16,910 nt of DNA, from positions 1 through 16,910 of the forward strand of contig JAHIVM010000567.1 of NCBI GenBank assembly GCA_018816665.1, in the 5' to 3' direction. Below are positions 1 to 7,470 of this stretch, one piece after another. Below the pieces are notes generated by a model. That model did no database searches, was not told the origin of the DNA, and saw only the letters and a list, made by a program, of their open reading frames with translations. Position numbers and translations under genes: made by a program. This DNA is from Candidatus Zixiibacteriota bacterium. GTDB taxonomy: Bacteria; Zixibacteria; MSB-5A5; GN15; FEB-12. Within the stretch, counting starts at the first letter, position 1. The number at the start of each line of letters is the position of its first letter.

Positions 1-390
1 ATTATCCTGGCGGGATCAGACACAGCGGGTGCTCTAGAGGTTGCCCGGCAAATCAAGGACGCCGTAAGCAATCTCAACATACCCCACCGCCGCTCGCCCA
101 CCTGCAAGCGGGTGACGGTCAGTCTTGGACTGTCAACCACTATCCCCCGGTTGTCAACGTCGGCCGAATCCCTGCTGGAATGTGCGGACCGCGCCCTCTA
201 CGACGCCAAGGAAGGCGGTCGGAACAAGATCATCTGGCGACCGTTTGATCCCGAAGCAATGCGCCAGCGGCGAATTGATCTCCAGGACCGCGTCCTCAGA
301 CCGGGACCGGTCGGCCACTTGGCCCTGCTGCGCCCGGGACGAGGCAAATTGCATCCGATTGGGAATCCTGAAGATGCTCAGATCCGCTAG
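1..390 (+). CDS. GGDEF-domain diguanylate cyclase, C-terminal fragment
   Basis: The reading frame is open from base 1, so the start and the GG(D/E)EF signature lie off the left edge. The visible part matches the end of a GGDEF domain: IILAGSD (the strand directly after the active-site motif), VTVSLGLST, then the closing helix ADRALYDAKEGGRNKI. Such domains make cyclic di-GMP from two GTP. After the domain there is a tail of about 50 residues rich in Arg and Pro, with no recognisable motif. Because the catalytic loop is not visible, whether the enzyme is active, and what sensor domain precedes it, cannot be said. It converges with the exonuclease gene on the other strand, 31 bases away, and no clear terminator is visible between them. 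Confidence 0.88.
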   Translation: MILAGSDTAGALEVARQIKDAVSNLNIPHRRSPTCKRVTVSLGLSTTIPRLSTSAESLLECADRALYDAKEGGRNKIIWRPFDPEAMRQRRIDLQDRVLRPGPVGHLALLRPGRGKLHPIGNPEDAQIR

Positions 391-421
391 CAGGCGCGCA
401 TACGGGGGAACCCGATCATAG

Positions 422-1195
422 TCAAACAGCGATATCGATGCTGACAGGACAATGATCAGACCCCTCGATGTCAGCATGGATAGCGGCCCCCCGGACGTTT
501 TTACGGAAGGCCTCATTGACGAAGAAGTAATCTATCCGCCAGCCGACATTTCTGTCCCGCGCCCGGCTTTTCATATCCCACCAGGTATAGTTGTCGGGAC
601 TGTCGTTGAACATGCGAAAGGTATCCACGAAACCCGCCGCCAAAAACCGGTCCATCCAGGCCCGCTCCTCGGGCAAAAAGCCGGACACCTTGATGTTGGC
701 CTGCGGACGGGCGAGGTCAATAGCCCGATGCGCCGTGTTGACATCGCCGCAAATGACGAGATTCCGACCCTCATCACGGTACCGCACGGCCACCTCAAGA
801 AACGCCTCGTAGAAATCCATCTTGTAAGCCAGGCGTTCCTTTGATGCTTTGCCGTTCGGATAATAGATGTTGAACAGGACGAATTTGCCGTAGTCGATGA
901 TCACGGTGCGCCCCTCCCGATCGAACCGTTCAATACCCAGCCCCTCGATGACCGCTTCGGGACGGCGACGGGTGAACACGCCCACCCCGCTATACCCCTT
1001 GCGCTCCGCCGATACAAAGCACTTCCGGTAGCCGGCAATGTCGGACAGCTCATCGGGCAGCTGGTCAGGTTGAGCCTTGGTCTCCTGCAGACACAAAATA
1101 TCCGGGCGATCCCGGAGGAACCAGGCCAGCGCACCCTTGCGATGAACCGCCCTGATTCCGTTGACGTTCCAGGAGTAGATCTTTATACGTGGCAC
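422..1195 (-). CDS. xth: Exodeoxyribonuclease III (AP endonuclease, Xth/ExoA family)
   Basis: Mg-dependent base-excision repair enzyme that cleaves 5' of abasic sites and removes 3' blocking groups. The 257-residue product is full length for the family. Visible motifs: YSWNVNGIRA with N10, LQETK with catalytic E38, GYSGVGVFTR (67-76), NIYYPNG (109-115), GDVNTAH with D151 and N153, the WRIDYFFV strand, and the terminal GSDHCPV with D247 and H248. The start codon is GTG, chosen because it gives the family N-terminus and has an AGGA about 8 bases upstream. The ArsC/Spx-like gene ends 44 bases upstream on the same strand, so the two are probably cotranscribed. Confidence 0.96.
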   Translation of the reverse strand: MPRIKIYSWNVNGIRAVHRKGALAWFLRDRPDILCLQETKAQPDQLPDELSDIAGYRKCFVSAERKGYSGVGVFTRRRPEAVIEGLGIERFDREGRTVIIDYGKFVLFNIYYPNGKASKERLAYKMDFYEAFLEVAVRYRDEGRNLVICGDVNTAHRAIDLARPQANIKVSGFLPEERAWMDRFLAAGFVDTFRMFNDSPDNYTWWDMKSRARDRNVGWRIDYFFVNEAFRKNVRGAAIHADIEGSDHCPVSIDIAV

Positions 1196-1239
1196 CGCGT
1201 ATCCTCAGGTTTGCCGGCCGGAGCCGGTCATTCGATCTA

Positions 1240-1584
1240 TCAGTTGCCCGGTTTCACCCAAGCTTTCCAGACGTCCGGTTCGTAGCCGACCGTGGCCCCG
1301 TTTGCCGTGCGTACGATCGGCGTGCGAAACAGCAGCGGATAGTCCAGCAGTCGCTCCTCGATATTGTGCTGGAGATACATGAGATTCTGACGTTCGTATT
1401 CTTTTCCCCCGGTGTCTATCAGGTCTTCAAGGGGCACCGAACGGCAGATATTTCGGAGCTCTCCGGGACTGACACCTTTCTGTGACAAATCCACAAACTG
1501 AATGTTTATCCGTCGTTCTTTGAAAAACCGAATAGCCTTCTGCGTGTTTTTGCACTTTTTGGTTCCGAACACCTGGATGATCAT
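1240..1584 (-). CDS. ArsC/Spx family protein (thioredoxin-fold, arsenate reductase-like)
   Basis: This 114-residue protein has the ArsC/Spx/YffB layout: a first beta strand MIIQVFGTKKC with a single N-terminal cysteine (C11, in CKNT), a following helix, the strand INIQFVDL, and the late RTPIVR segment that matches the family's conserved Arg-Pro region. In arsenate reductases this Cys is the catalytic nucleophile; in Spx the region contacts RNA polymerase. A second Cys at the CxxC position is absent (CKNT), so a Spx-type intramolecular redox switch there is unlikely. The ATG is preceded by AGGAAGCGG. It is the promoter-proximal gene of a pair with xth. Arsenate reduction should not be assumed, because no ars genes lie nearby. 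Confidence 0.85.
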   Translation of the reverse strand: MIIQVFGTKKCKNTQKAIRFFKERRINIQFVDLSQKGVSPGELRNICRSVPLEDLIDTGGKEYERQNLMYLQHNIEERLLDYPLLFRTPIVRTANGATVGYEPDVWKAWVKPGN

Positions 1585-1755
1585 AATCCGCTTCCTATGC
1601 TGGTACGGGATATACCGGACATCCCGTGCACATTGATTCCAGAAAGTACAACATCAGCTGTCCCCGGGCAATTGCTGAGATCAAAAACCAACAGTGACTG
1701 CGCGAATCCATCAGCCTCCTTGACAGCGAGCACATGTCGGTGCTATTTGATTGAT

Positions 1756-2874
1756 ATGAAAATCCTGGCATTGGAACCGTACTACGGTGGCAGTCACCGG
1801 GCCTTTCTCGACGGCTGGGCGGCAGCGAGCCGGCATGATTGGACCATCCTCGGCCTGCCTGCCTACAAATGGAAGTGGCGGATGCGCCACAGCGCAGTCA
1901 CCCTTGCCCGACAGGTGACGGAACGGTACGACACCGGAGAACGTTGGGACCGCCTCTTTTGCTCCGATATGCTCAATCTGGCCGAGTTCAAAGGACTGGT
2001 CGATCCGGGCATCAGCGCCCTGCCGGCGGTGCTGTACTTCCATGAGAACCAGCTCACCTATCCCAACCGGCGAAGTGAAGAGCGCGACATGCACTTCGCA
2101 TATACCAACTTCACGTCGGCGCTGGCGGCTGATTCGGTATGGTTCAACTCGGGGTTCCATCGGGAGGAATTTCTGACCGCCCTGCGCGGCCTGCTTGAAC
2201 GAATGCCCGACTATGAGGAGTTGAGTGCAGTCGACCGAATTCGGGAGAAATCTGCAGTCCATCCCCCGGGCATCACCCCCCTTACCCCGCCGGAGAACCG
2301 TCGTCCGGGTCCACCCCGAATTCTCTGGGCGGCACGCTGGGACCATGACAAAAACCCGGAACTGTTTTTTGATGTCGTGATGCAACTGGCTCAAGAAAAC
2401 ATTGATTTCCGGGTCAGCGTGATCGGCGAGCAGTTTTCCGATGTCCCTCCGGTTTTTGCGCAGGCCCGAAAGTCTCTCGGGACCCGGATTGATCGCTGGG
2501 GGTATCAGACCGACAGACGGGATTACGAAGCAGCGTTGCGCGAGGCCGACATAGTTGTGTCCACTGCCAACCATGAGTTTTTCGGCATCGGCGTAGTTGA
2601 GGCGATTGCCTCGGGGGCCTACCCCCTGTTGCCGAACCGCCTGGCATACCCCGAGATCCTGGCCGATATACCGGTCCCGGAGCGGGCCTCATTCTTCTAC
2701 GACGGCTCCCATGAACAGTTGAAGGATCGTCTCCGGCTGCTTATCGCCGAGGCGGACGTGGGCACTCTGTGGACAGATCATACTTCTTCCCTCCTTTCGA
2801 GTATGAAGCGCTTCACGTGGAATTCGGCAGTGCCAGTACTGGATGATTCACTCGAATCCTCGCTCCCCCTCTAG
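1756..2874 (+). CDS. tRNA-queuosine alpha-mannosyltransferase-like glycosyltransferase (QTMAN/GTDC1, DUF3524)
   Basis: The 372-residue product follows the animal GTDC1/QTMAN protein nearly motif for motif. The N-terminal DUF3524 region has ALEPYYGGSHRAFL, LPAYKWKWRMRHSA, MLNLAEF and YFHENQLTYP. The C-terminal GT4-type half has WAARWDHDKNPELFF, FRVSVIGEQFSDVP, RWGYQTDRRDY and STANHEFFGIGVVEAIASG. The animal enzyme transfers mannose from GDP-mannose to queuosine-34 of tRNA-Asp; the bacterial role is inferred by homology. The frame is open 53 codons further upstream, but that extension is unlike the family and runs towards the divergent gene's leader, so the ATG beginning MKILALE was chosen. No good Shine-Dalgarno precedes it. 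A TTGACA lies at 1720-1725 but has only a weak -10, so a leaderless transcript is possible but unproven. Confidence 0.85.
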   Translation: MKILALEPYYGGSHRAFLDGWAAASRHDWTILGLPAYKWKWRMRHSAVTLARQVTERYDTGERWDRLFCSDMLNLAEFKGLVDPGISALPAVLYFHENQLTYPNRRSEERDMHFAYTNFTSALAADSVWFNSGFHREEFLTALRGLLERMPDYEELSAVDRIREKSAVHPPGITPLTPPENRRPGPPRILWAARWDHDKNPELFFDVVMQLAQENIDFRVSVIGEQFSDVPPVFAQARKSLGTRIDRWGYQTDRRDYEAALREADIVVSTANHEFFGIGVVEAIASGAYPLLPNRLAYPEILADIPVPERASFFYDGSHEQLKDRLRLLIAEADVGTLWTDHTSSLLSSMKRFTWNSAVPVLDDSLESSLPL

Positions 2875-2948
2875 CAATGTAAAGCGATCAGCCGGACAGC
2901 CGACATAAGCACAAAAGACAGCACGTTGGCCATTGTTCGGAGGATACT

Positions 2949-3362
2949 ATGGATTTGATTCAGTGGAGTGATAAGTACAGTGTAGGTGTCGATGCCATGG
3001 ACCGTCAGCACCAGAAGCTCATCGATATGATCAATGATCTGCACGGCGCCATGAAAAAGGGCAGAGGGCGCGCTATCATCGGCGAAATAGTGAATGAACT
3101 GATATCCTACTGCCGGTTACACTTCAGCACCGAGGAACGGCTGCTGGCGCAGCACAGCTACCCTGACATCGAACAGCATCGGATCAAACACCAGCAGCTG
3201 GTCGAAAAGGTCATGGACATGAAGACGGAACTCAAGGATGACCATGCTCCGGCCGCTCATAACATGATGAAATTCCTCAACGACTGGCTCATCCAACATA
3301 TCATGGGGACTGACAAGCTCTACGGTGAGTACATCAACTCCAAGAAGACCACGCCGGTCTGA
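2949..3362 (+). CDS. Bacteriohemerythrin (non-haem di-iron O2-binding protein)
   Basis: Small cytoplasmic oxygen-binding or oxygen-sensing protein of 137 residues, the usual single-domain length. All expected di-iron ligands are in register: H21 (DRQHQKL), H58 and E62 (HFSTEE), H77 and H81 (HRIKH), H117 and D122 (HIMGTD). The N-terminus MDLIQWSDKYSVGVDAMD is typical of the family. A GGAGG lies a few bases before the ATG, and the gene ends in a strong intrinsic terminator. It starts 74 bases after the QTMAN-like gene on the same strand; shared transcription is possible. Its presence suggests that the host meets low or fluctuating oxygen. Confidence 0.96.
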   Translation: MDLIQWSDKYSVGVDAMDRQHQKLIDMINDLHGAMKKGRGRAIIGEIVNELISYCRLHFSTEERLLAQHSYPDIEQHRIKHQQLVEKVMDMKTELKDDHAPAAHNMMKFLNDWLIQHIMGTDKLYGEYINSKKTTPV

Positions 3363-3387
3363 GCGAACGAGACCGAAAACGGACACC

Positions 3388-3879
3388 TTAAACGGATTGA
3401 TCTGGCGATCGGTCCGTTTTTCGTTTTCCCCCGGCCATCTTCTTCCCCAGCCAACCCGTGGCAATCTCACCGTCGGGATTCAACTCCGGCACATACGGTT
3501 TGATATCAAGCAAGGGGGTTCCGTCGACCATATCGACATCTCTGATGTGCACCACCGGGCCGGCCACCCGCTCCAGACGGACAATTGACATACCGAGCGC
3601 ATTCGGCCGCCGCGGCGCGCGGGTGGCAAACACGCCGCGTGGGGTGTCATCGAGATACGGTTTCACACGGAGGGAGAAATCCTCTGACAGATGGAACTGG
3701 AAGAGCAGCACGAGGTGCGAAAATCCACCAAGATCAGTAAGACCATCAACAAACTCTGAGAGCATTTCGATCTGCCCGGCGACATCGCGAGCGAAACGAG
3801 GCTGGATCGGACAGTCATCGGTGTTCGAGAAGGGCGTATGGATGATACCGATGGGTTGAAACACAATCGCACTTGACAT
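3388..3879 (-). CDS. trmO: TsaA/TrmO-like tRNA t6A37 methyltransferase
   Basis: The 163-residue protein consists of one TsaA (VirR/TrmO) beta-barrel domain: FQPIGIIHTPF at the N-terminus, GFSHLVLLFQFH (52-63), the SAM-binding signature TRAPRRPNALGMS (86-98), and LLDIKPYVPE near the end. TrmO uses SAM to methylate N6 of threonylcarbamoyladenosine at tRNA position 37. Escherichia coli TrmO is longer (about 235 residues) and carries an extra C-terminal domain that is absent here, so the substrate is less certain. The ATG chosen has AAGGAG about 8 bases upstream; the frame extends further but without family similarity. It follows the HEAT-like gene by 67 bases. Its last codons and stop overlap the terminator of the convergent bacteriohemerythrin gene. 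Confidence 0.88.
   Translation of the reverse strand: MSSAIVFQPIGIIHTPFSNTDDCPIQPRFARDVAGQIEMLSEFVDGLTDLGGFSHLVLLFQFHLSEDFSLRVKPYLDDTPRGVFATRAPRRPNALGMSIVRLERVAGPVVHIRDVDMVDGTPLLDIKPYVPELNPDGEIATGWLGKKMAGGKRKTDRSPDQSV
3390..3427 (+). terminator. Intrinsic terminator of the bacteriohemerythrin gene
   Basis: Arms 3390-3402 and 3407-3419 pair over 13 bp around the loop TGGC, with two U-G wobbles when read as + strand RNA, followed by TTCGTTTT. The wobbles become A-C mismatches on the opposite strand, so the hairpin is built for + strand transcription. It lies inside the 3' end of the convergent TrmO-like gene. Confidence 0.85.
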
Positions 3880-3946
3880 AGGTTGCTCCTTATTGGACGC
3901 AGCATGGCGGAATATAACCCGGCGATCAACACAAAACGGGAGCGCT

Positions 3947-4621
3947 TCAGACTGACCGCGACGAACCCAGAGCAACCTCGACCACAGTCGATTCAACCAG
4001 GTCGCCCGAGCCGTGATCATAAACCGTGATCGGCGCCCGGTCATCTTGCAGTACGGCAATAGCTGCAAGGTCGCGGTTGAGCGTGCGAATCACGAGTCCC
4101 GAATAAGCGCGAATGTACGGATCGGCATCCCTCAGGGATGCGGTCAGGTGAGCGGGCATGGCCGCAAACACCGCCGGATCAACCTCCGCCACGCGGGCCA
4201 CCGCCCAGCGCGAGCCGCGTTCAAAGGGTTCCTCGACAAAATAGGCAGGCAGAAGCATGGCGTACTCCGCAATCAGCTCGGGAATTGCCCGCAGGGTCTC
4301 GCCTATGGCCTCGGGGGCCTTCCAGCAGATATCACCCGACTCATCGTTCATCCCCCAGAGGAGCTTGCGTATATGGCGGCGGACTTTCTCCATGTCGGCA
4401 GTCGCGACGAATGCCGAGACAGGCCCCAGGGCCTCGATGGTGCGCCACTGGACCAGCGGGTCCGGATCATACAGGAGCGAATTGAGCAGGCGAAGGGGAT
4501 TGCGTTCGGTTGCGGCCCACTTCTGAAGTCCATCAGCATCGCGCGCGAAGAGCAGTTCACGAGCCGTATTTTTGCGCCGGCGCAGGCCGGATGTCTGAGC
4601 AGTGGTTTGTGTCTGTTTCAT
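3947..4621 (-). CDS. HEAT-like repeat protein, DVU0298 type
   Basis: The 224-residue protein is helical, with HEAT-like units. LLNSLLYDPDPLVQWRTIEA is a typical repeat turn (D-P-x-V-x-W-R), followed by VRRHIRKLLWGMNDESGDIC and WKAPEAIGETLRAIPEL. The latter region matches what I recall of the uncharacterised DVU0298-like family first named from Desulfovibrio. Later units include RGSRWAVARVAEVDPAVF and LRDADPYIRAYSGLVIRTL. There is no signal peptide, so it is probably cytoplasmic. HEAT scaffolds usually bind proteins or nucleic acid; no partner can be named. It lies directly upstream of the TrmO-like gene and is probably cotranscribed with it. A possible extended -10 (TGTTAGAAT, minus strand, near 4696-4704) precedes it, without a convincing -35. 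Confidence 0.75.
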   Translation of the reverse strand: MKQTQTTAQTSGLRRRKNTARELLFARDADGLQKWAATERNPLRLLNSLLYDPDPLVQWRTIEALGPVSAFVATADMEKVRRHIRKLLWGMNDESGDICWKAPEAIGETLRAIPELIAEYAMLLPAYFVEEPFERGSRWAVARVAEVDPAVFAAMPAHLTASLRDADPYIRAYSGLVIRTLNRDLAAIAVLQDDRAPITVYDHGSGDLVESTVVEVALGSSRSV

Positions 4622-4718
4622 ACCCGATCAACATGTTTTTGGTGCTGAGGTTCCCTTCTGCGTTGCTAAGATAGCACTTTTTCGGGACACATAGTATTCT
4701 AACATGCCACAAAATTAG

Positions 4719-4747
4719 TTGAATTAGTCTCTGTTTTGTAATACTTC
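4719..4747 (+). promoter_or_regulatory. Putative sigma70-type promoter of lipoprotein cassette 1
   Basis: TTGAAT at 4719-4724 and TACTTC at 4742-4747 are 17 bp apart, with GTCT in the spacer. The -10 alone is weak; support comes from the same arrangement before genes 3, 5 and 7. AATACT at 4740-4745, preceded by TGT, is an alternative extended -10. The rest of the intergenic stretch 4622-4797 holds only the 5' leader and possible divergent signals. Confidence 0.5.
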
Positions 4748-4782
4748 AGGAAAAAGAACACTGACTTCAGCAACCTTGAGAC

Positions 4783-4797
4783 GTTCCAGGAGGGAAC
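4783..4797 (+). promoter_or_regulatory. Shine-Dalgarno in a small inverted repeat before lipoprotein gene 1
   Basis: GTTCC and GGAAC flank the loop AGGAG immediately before the ATG at 4798. The ribosome binding site would therefore sit in the loop of a 5-bp hairpin. The same 15 bases precede genes 5 and 7. Confidence 0.6.
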
Positions 4798-5571
4798 ATG
4801 AAGAACCTGTTAATCCTCGGCGGCCTGTTATTGGCTGTCGGTTTGCTTTGTGCCGCGTGCAGCGACGATGAGGGATGTCCTGTTTGTGCCAGGATCGACA
4901 GCCAGACCGGCGTTCTGTCGGGCGATCTGCGGCTATGGGACGACCGCCTCTCGTTCGAGGCTTACATCACGCCGGTCGGCACCGCCATCCCGGTGGTTGA
5001 TTCGGTCACGGTCAATGGTAGTGCGGCCGATGTGTACGCTGCGTATAGTGACGGACGCCCGTATATTGAAATCGACTATGACGTTACCTTTGACAGACGA
5101 ATACCGGCCGCACAGGATTCCGTACGGATCAATATCTACACGCCGTCGGGTATCTCCAGCGCCGTATGCACGGCCCTGAACAGGGACATTGATACGGTGC
5201 TGTTGGTTTCGCCTGCCGCCAATACGCCGTACGATACGGTAGCCACCGGGGCACCAGTCAATATGGTCTGGCGTTCCAACGCCGCCGCCGACTGGTACGG
5301 TTTCTCCTATTATCACAATTACACCGATAGCGGCCAGTATGTGAGCGAGGGTCCCTTTGTGGTCTGGACCACCGATACCTCTTTTTCGATACTGGGTGCT
5401 GACAACTCGTACGTTGGGGACTATCTGTTTACCACTCATTACGCTACCGGTCCCCTGCCTGACTCAGAAGAAGGATCGCTCTCCGGCGGGACGATTAAGG
5501 GATCGATTGTGAGCGTCACCGAACACACGTTCCGCGTGTTCGTGCGAGAGCTGCAGGATTCGAGCAAATAA
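4798..5571 (+). CDS. Array lipoprotein 1 (A type)
   Basis: First gene of the array; 257 residues, function unknown. The signal peptide ends in the lipobox LCAAC with lipidation at C21, followed by SDDEG and a C27-P-V-C30 pair. The mature part reads as two beta-rich domains. The first contains QTGVLSGDLRLWDD and VVDSVTVNG and ends with DSVRINIYTPSGISSAVCTA. The second contains VNMVWRSNAAADWYGFSYY, TTDTSFSILGADN and a closing GSLSGGTIKGSIVS strand, and resembles an Ig or fibronectin III sandwich. It ends just after the last strand, as A types do. It is the most diverged A type and probably shares a transcript with gene 2, which begins 54 bases downstream. An outer-membrane or surface position is inferred from the lipobox and acidic segment. 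Confidence 0.9.
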   Translation: MKNLLILGGLLLAVGLLCAACSDDEGCPVCARIDSQTGVLSGDLRLWDDRLSFEAYITPVGTAIPVVDSVTVNGSAADVYAAYSDGRPYIEIDYDVTFDRRIPAAQDSVRINIYTPSGISSAVCTALNRDIDTVLLVSPAANTPYDTVATGAPVNMVWRSNAAADWYGFSYYHNYTDSGQYVSEGPFVVWTTDTSFSILGADNSYVGDYLFTTHYATGPLPDSEEGSLSGGTIKGSIVSVTEHTFRVFVRELQDSSK

Positions 5572-5625
5572 CGGGGCAATCTCTCTGATATACTGCACAA
5601 ATACTGACTGTAAGGAGACAACGTT

Positions 5626-6453
5626 GTGAAACGATGTATGATATGCGGAATGCTGATTCTCATGGCTCTGGCGGCGGGATGCAGCGACGATGAAAATTGC
5701 ACGTGTTCGCCACCGATCACATACGGCACCATTGGGGCCGGGTACACCAACATAGGTGAGTCACAGCTGAGATTCAGTTGCTACTTCTGGAACAACGTGG
5801 CCACATTGCCCACGGTCGATTCCGTAATGATCGACGGCTATCTCTGCGAACTGACGACGTACTACGAGGGCGAAATGGGTATGACGGTTGAGGCCTGGCT
5901 GGAACAGGAGATGCCCCGACGGGCGCCGGCAGCCCAATCCGACATTGATATTGCTGTGTACACCCCGGATGGCGTCGCCGAGGCCACCGTCACGGCTCTG
6001 GACTATGACCTTGACACCCTGGCCATCATCACGCCCAGCACCATTGCACCCAACGATTCAGTCGCCGTCGGCGACCCGGTGACGGTCACCTGGCACAGAG
6101 TGGCCGAAGCTGACTGGTACTACCTGTACTACTATCTGCGCCACGATTCATCCGGGACAGTCGTGTACAACGACTACACTTATGCAATCACCGGTTCAGA
6201 TACAACCTACTCCATCCCCGGAGCGGGCACGTTTGACGACGGCCACCTGTACCTGGCCGTTGAGGCCGTGACCGGGCCACGTCCAGGCCATACGGGCAAT
6301 CTGATCGGCCCGAATCTCCAGGGCCATATTATGAGTGCTGTCTACCGAGGATTCGTCCGTGTAATCGTTGGCGACGGTATCCCGGATTCAGCGCCCGGTG
6401 AACCGGTGCCCGAGCTGAGCGCGCGCGACAGGTTGTTACGCTTGTACCGCTGA
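5626..6453 (+). CDS. Array lipoprotein 2 (B type)
   Basis: Second gene of cassette 1; 275 residues, function unknown. GTG start with AAGGAG upstream. The signal peptide is short with two extra cysteines (MKRCMICGM), and the lipobox LAAGC puts the lipidated residue at C19. SDDEN and then CTC follow, so the cysteine pair is CxC rather than the CxxC of the other six. Domain 1 includes TVDSVMIDGYLCEL and DIDIAVYTPDGVAEATVTAL. Domain 2 includes VTVTWHRVAEADWYYLYYYL and GSDTTYSIPGAG. After the last strand comes a linker rich in Pro and Glu and the tail SARDRLLRLYR, a feature of B types. A strong hairpin at 6476-6507 closes the unit. Confidence 0.9.
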   Translation: MKRCMICGMLILMALAAGCSDDENCTCSPPITYGTIGAGYTNIGESQLRFSCYFWNNVATLPTVDSVMIDGYLCELTTYYEGEMGMTVEAWLEQEMPRRAPAAQSDIDIAVYTPDGVAEATVTALDYDLDTLAIITPSTIAPNDSVAVGDPVTVTWHRVAEADWYYLYYYLRHDSSGTVVYNDYTYAITGSDTTYSIPGAGTFDDGHLYLAVEAVTGPRPGHTGNLIGPNLQGHIMSAVYRGFVRVIVGDGIPDSAPGEPVPELSARDRLLRLYR

Positions 6454-6475
6454 CGGTCAACAGCAATGCCAGTGT

Positions 6476-6512
6476 GCGGCTTCGCGCGGTCACCCGTGCG
6501 AAGCCGCTTCTG
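6476..6512 (+). terminator. Hairpin terminator after lipoprotein cassette 1
   Basis: GCGGCTTCGC (6476-6485) pairs with GCGAAGCCGC (6498-6507). The stem extends inward through a G-U pair and CGG/CCG to the loop TCAC, 14 bp in all. The downstream U-tract is weak (TTCTGT), so termination efficiency is uncertain. Confidence 0.65.
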
Positions 6513-6572
6513 TATCCACGCGAGTAACCTCAAAGAAAAACGCCACCCGGGACCACCCGATCACGAAAGTTG

Positions 6573-6601
6573 TTGCATGAGTCTGTGTTTGAGTGTATAC
6601 A
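6573..6601 (+). promoter_or_regulatory. Putative sigma70-type promoter of lipoprotein cassette 2
   Basis: TTGCAT at 6573-6578 and TATACA at 6596-6601 are separated by exactly 17 bp, with GTCT at the same place in the spacer as before genes 1, 5 and 7. This is the best -10 of the four modules. Confidence 0.6.
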
Positions 6602-6652
6602 TGTAGTACACATTCCTAACATCGCTCAAAAACAACTTCACCGGGAGGGAAA

Positions 6653-7420
6653 ATGCAAAGATCCCTGTATCTTGGCAGTGTTCTACTGCTGGCTCTTATG
6701 CTGATCGCAGCGTGCAGCGATGACGAATGCGCGACCTGCCCCCAGAGCAATCAGACCGGCATAATCTCCGGTTACCTGTGGGTCGAAGATGAGTTGCTTC
6801 ATATGAGCGCCGATATTGTCGGCATGGACGGCCGACTGCCGGACGTAGACTCGGTGACGGTGTCCGGCCAGCGTGCCTATCTGGAAGTGAGGAACTCCAG
6901 CGGAGTTCCCACCATTGAGATTACTTTCAATGAGGACGACATGATTCTGGGTGCAGCCGCCAAACCGACTGTCCTCGACTCGATCCCCATTCGTGTCTAC
7001 ACCCCGGGCGGAGTGAGTACGGCGTACGGCAAAGCCCTGGAGTATCCCGATGATCACCTGCAGGTGATTGCGCCGGATACAACCGTTTCCACAACGGTCG
7101 CGATAAACGATCCGATTGAGCTGGTGTGGCACCAATCAGATGCCTTTGACTCGTATGCGATTGTCTACTTTTACGCCTACGACTCGGCCGGAACGCCGGG
7201 ATTTATCGGAAATGAATATTACTGGATGGTCGGTGATACGACGTTTACAATCAGTGGTGACAACACCGGATTCGACGGTTTCTACTCGTTCGAGATCATC
7301 GGCGCGACCGGACCGAATCCGGGCGACGATGTTGGATCTTTCACCGGCGGTACGATTCGGGGTGTTATTGCCAGTACGTCGCACCGCTACGTAAACGTTA
7401 CCGTGGGAGCGGGATTATGA
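6653..7420 (+). CDS. Array lipoprotein 3 (A type)
   Basis: First gene of cassette 2; 255 residues, function unknown. Signal peptide MQRSLYLGSVLLLALMLIAA, lipidated C21, then SDDE and C26-A-T-C29-P. Domain 1 has QTGIISGYLWVEDE, GMDGRLPDVDSVTVSG and SIPIRVYTPGGVSTAYG. Domain 2 has IELVWHQSDAFDSYAIVYF, GDTTFTISGDNTGFDG and GSFTGGTIRGVIAS, ending soon after at VGAGL. It is clearly the closest relative of gene 5. GGGAGGG precedes the ATG, but the GTTCC/GGAAC repeat seen at genes 1, 5 and 7 is missing. Gene 4 follows 50 bases downstream without its own promoter. Confidence 0.92.
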   Translation: MQRSLYLGSVLLLALMLIAACSDDECATCPQSNQTGIISGYLWVEDELLHMSADIVGMDGRLPDVDSVTVSGQRAYLEVRNSSGVPTIEITFNEDDMILGAAAKPTVLDSIPIRVYTPGGVSTAYGKALEYPDDHLQVIAPDTTVSTTVAINDPIELVWHQSDAFDSYAIVYFYAYDSAGTPGFIGNEYYWMVGDTTFTISGDNTGFDGFYSFEIIGATGPNPGDDVGSFTGGTIRGVIASTSHRYVNVTVGAGL

Positions 7421-7470
7421 TGACGATCCCACGAAGTGAACACTTCACCCGCAGATGTCCTGGAGACGAT

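Noticed and set aside
154..516. 120-codon minus-strand open frame overlapping the GGDEF fragment and the 3' end of xth
   Set aside because: It lies antisense to one gene and overlaps another in a different frame, has no Shine-Dalgarno and shows no recognisable motif.
1720..1755. TTGACA followed by a possible -10 ending just before the QTMAN-like ATG, suggesting a leaderless transcript
   Set aside because: The -10 (TATTTG at 18 bp spacing) matches only 3 of 6 positions; not enough to annotate.
1711..2574. Long (287-codon) open frame antisense to the QTMAN-like gene
   Set aside because: The + strand protein shows extended family conservation; the antisense product has low-complexity composition and no motif. 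This is the usual shadow of a GC-rich gene.
4013..4648. 211-codon frame on the + strand opposite the HEAT-like gene
   Set aside because: The minus-strand product has clear HEAT-like repeats; the + product has no family features and no ribosome binding site.
6593..6611. Inverted repeat GTGTA...TACAC over the -10 of the gene 3 promoter, possible operator
   Set aside because: Only five pairs with a nine-base centre, and absent from the three sister promoters, so it is probably chance.
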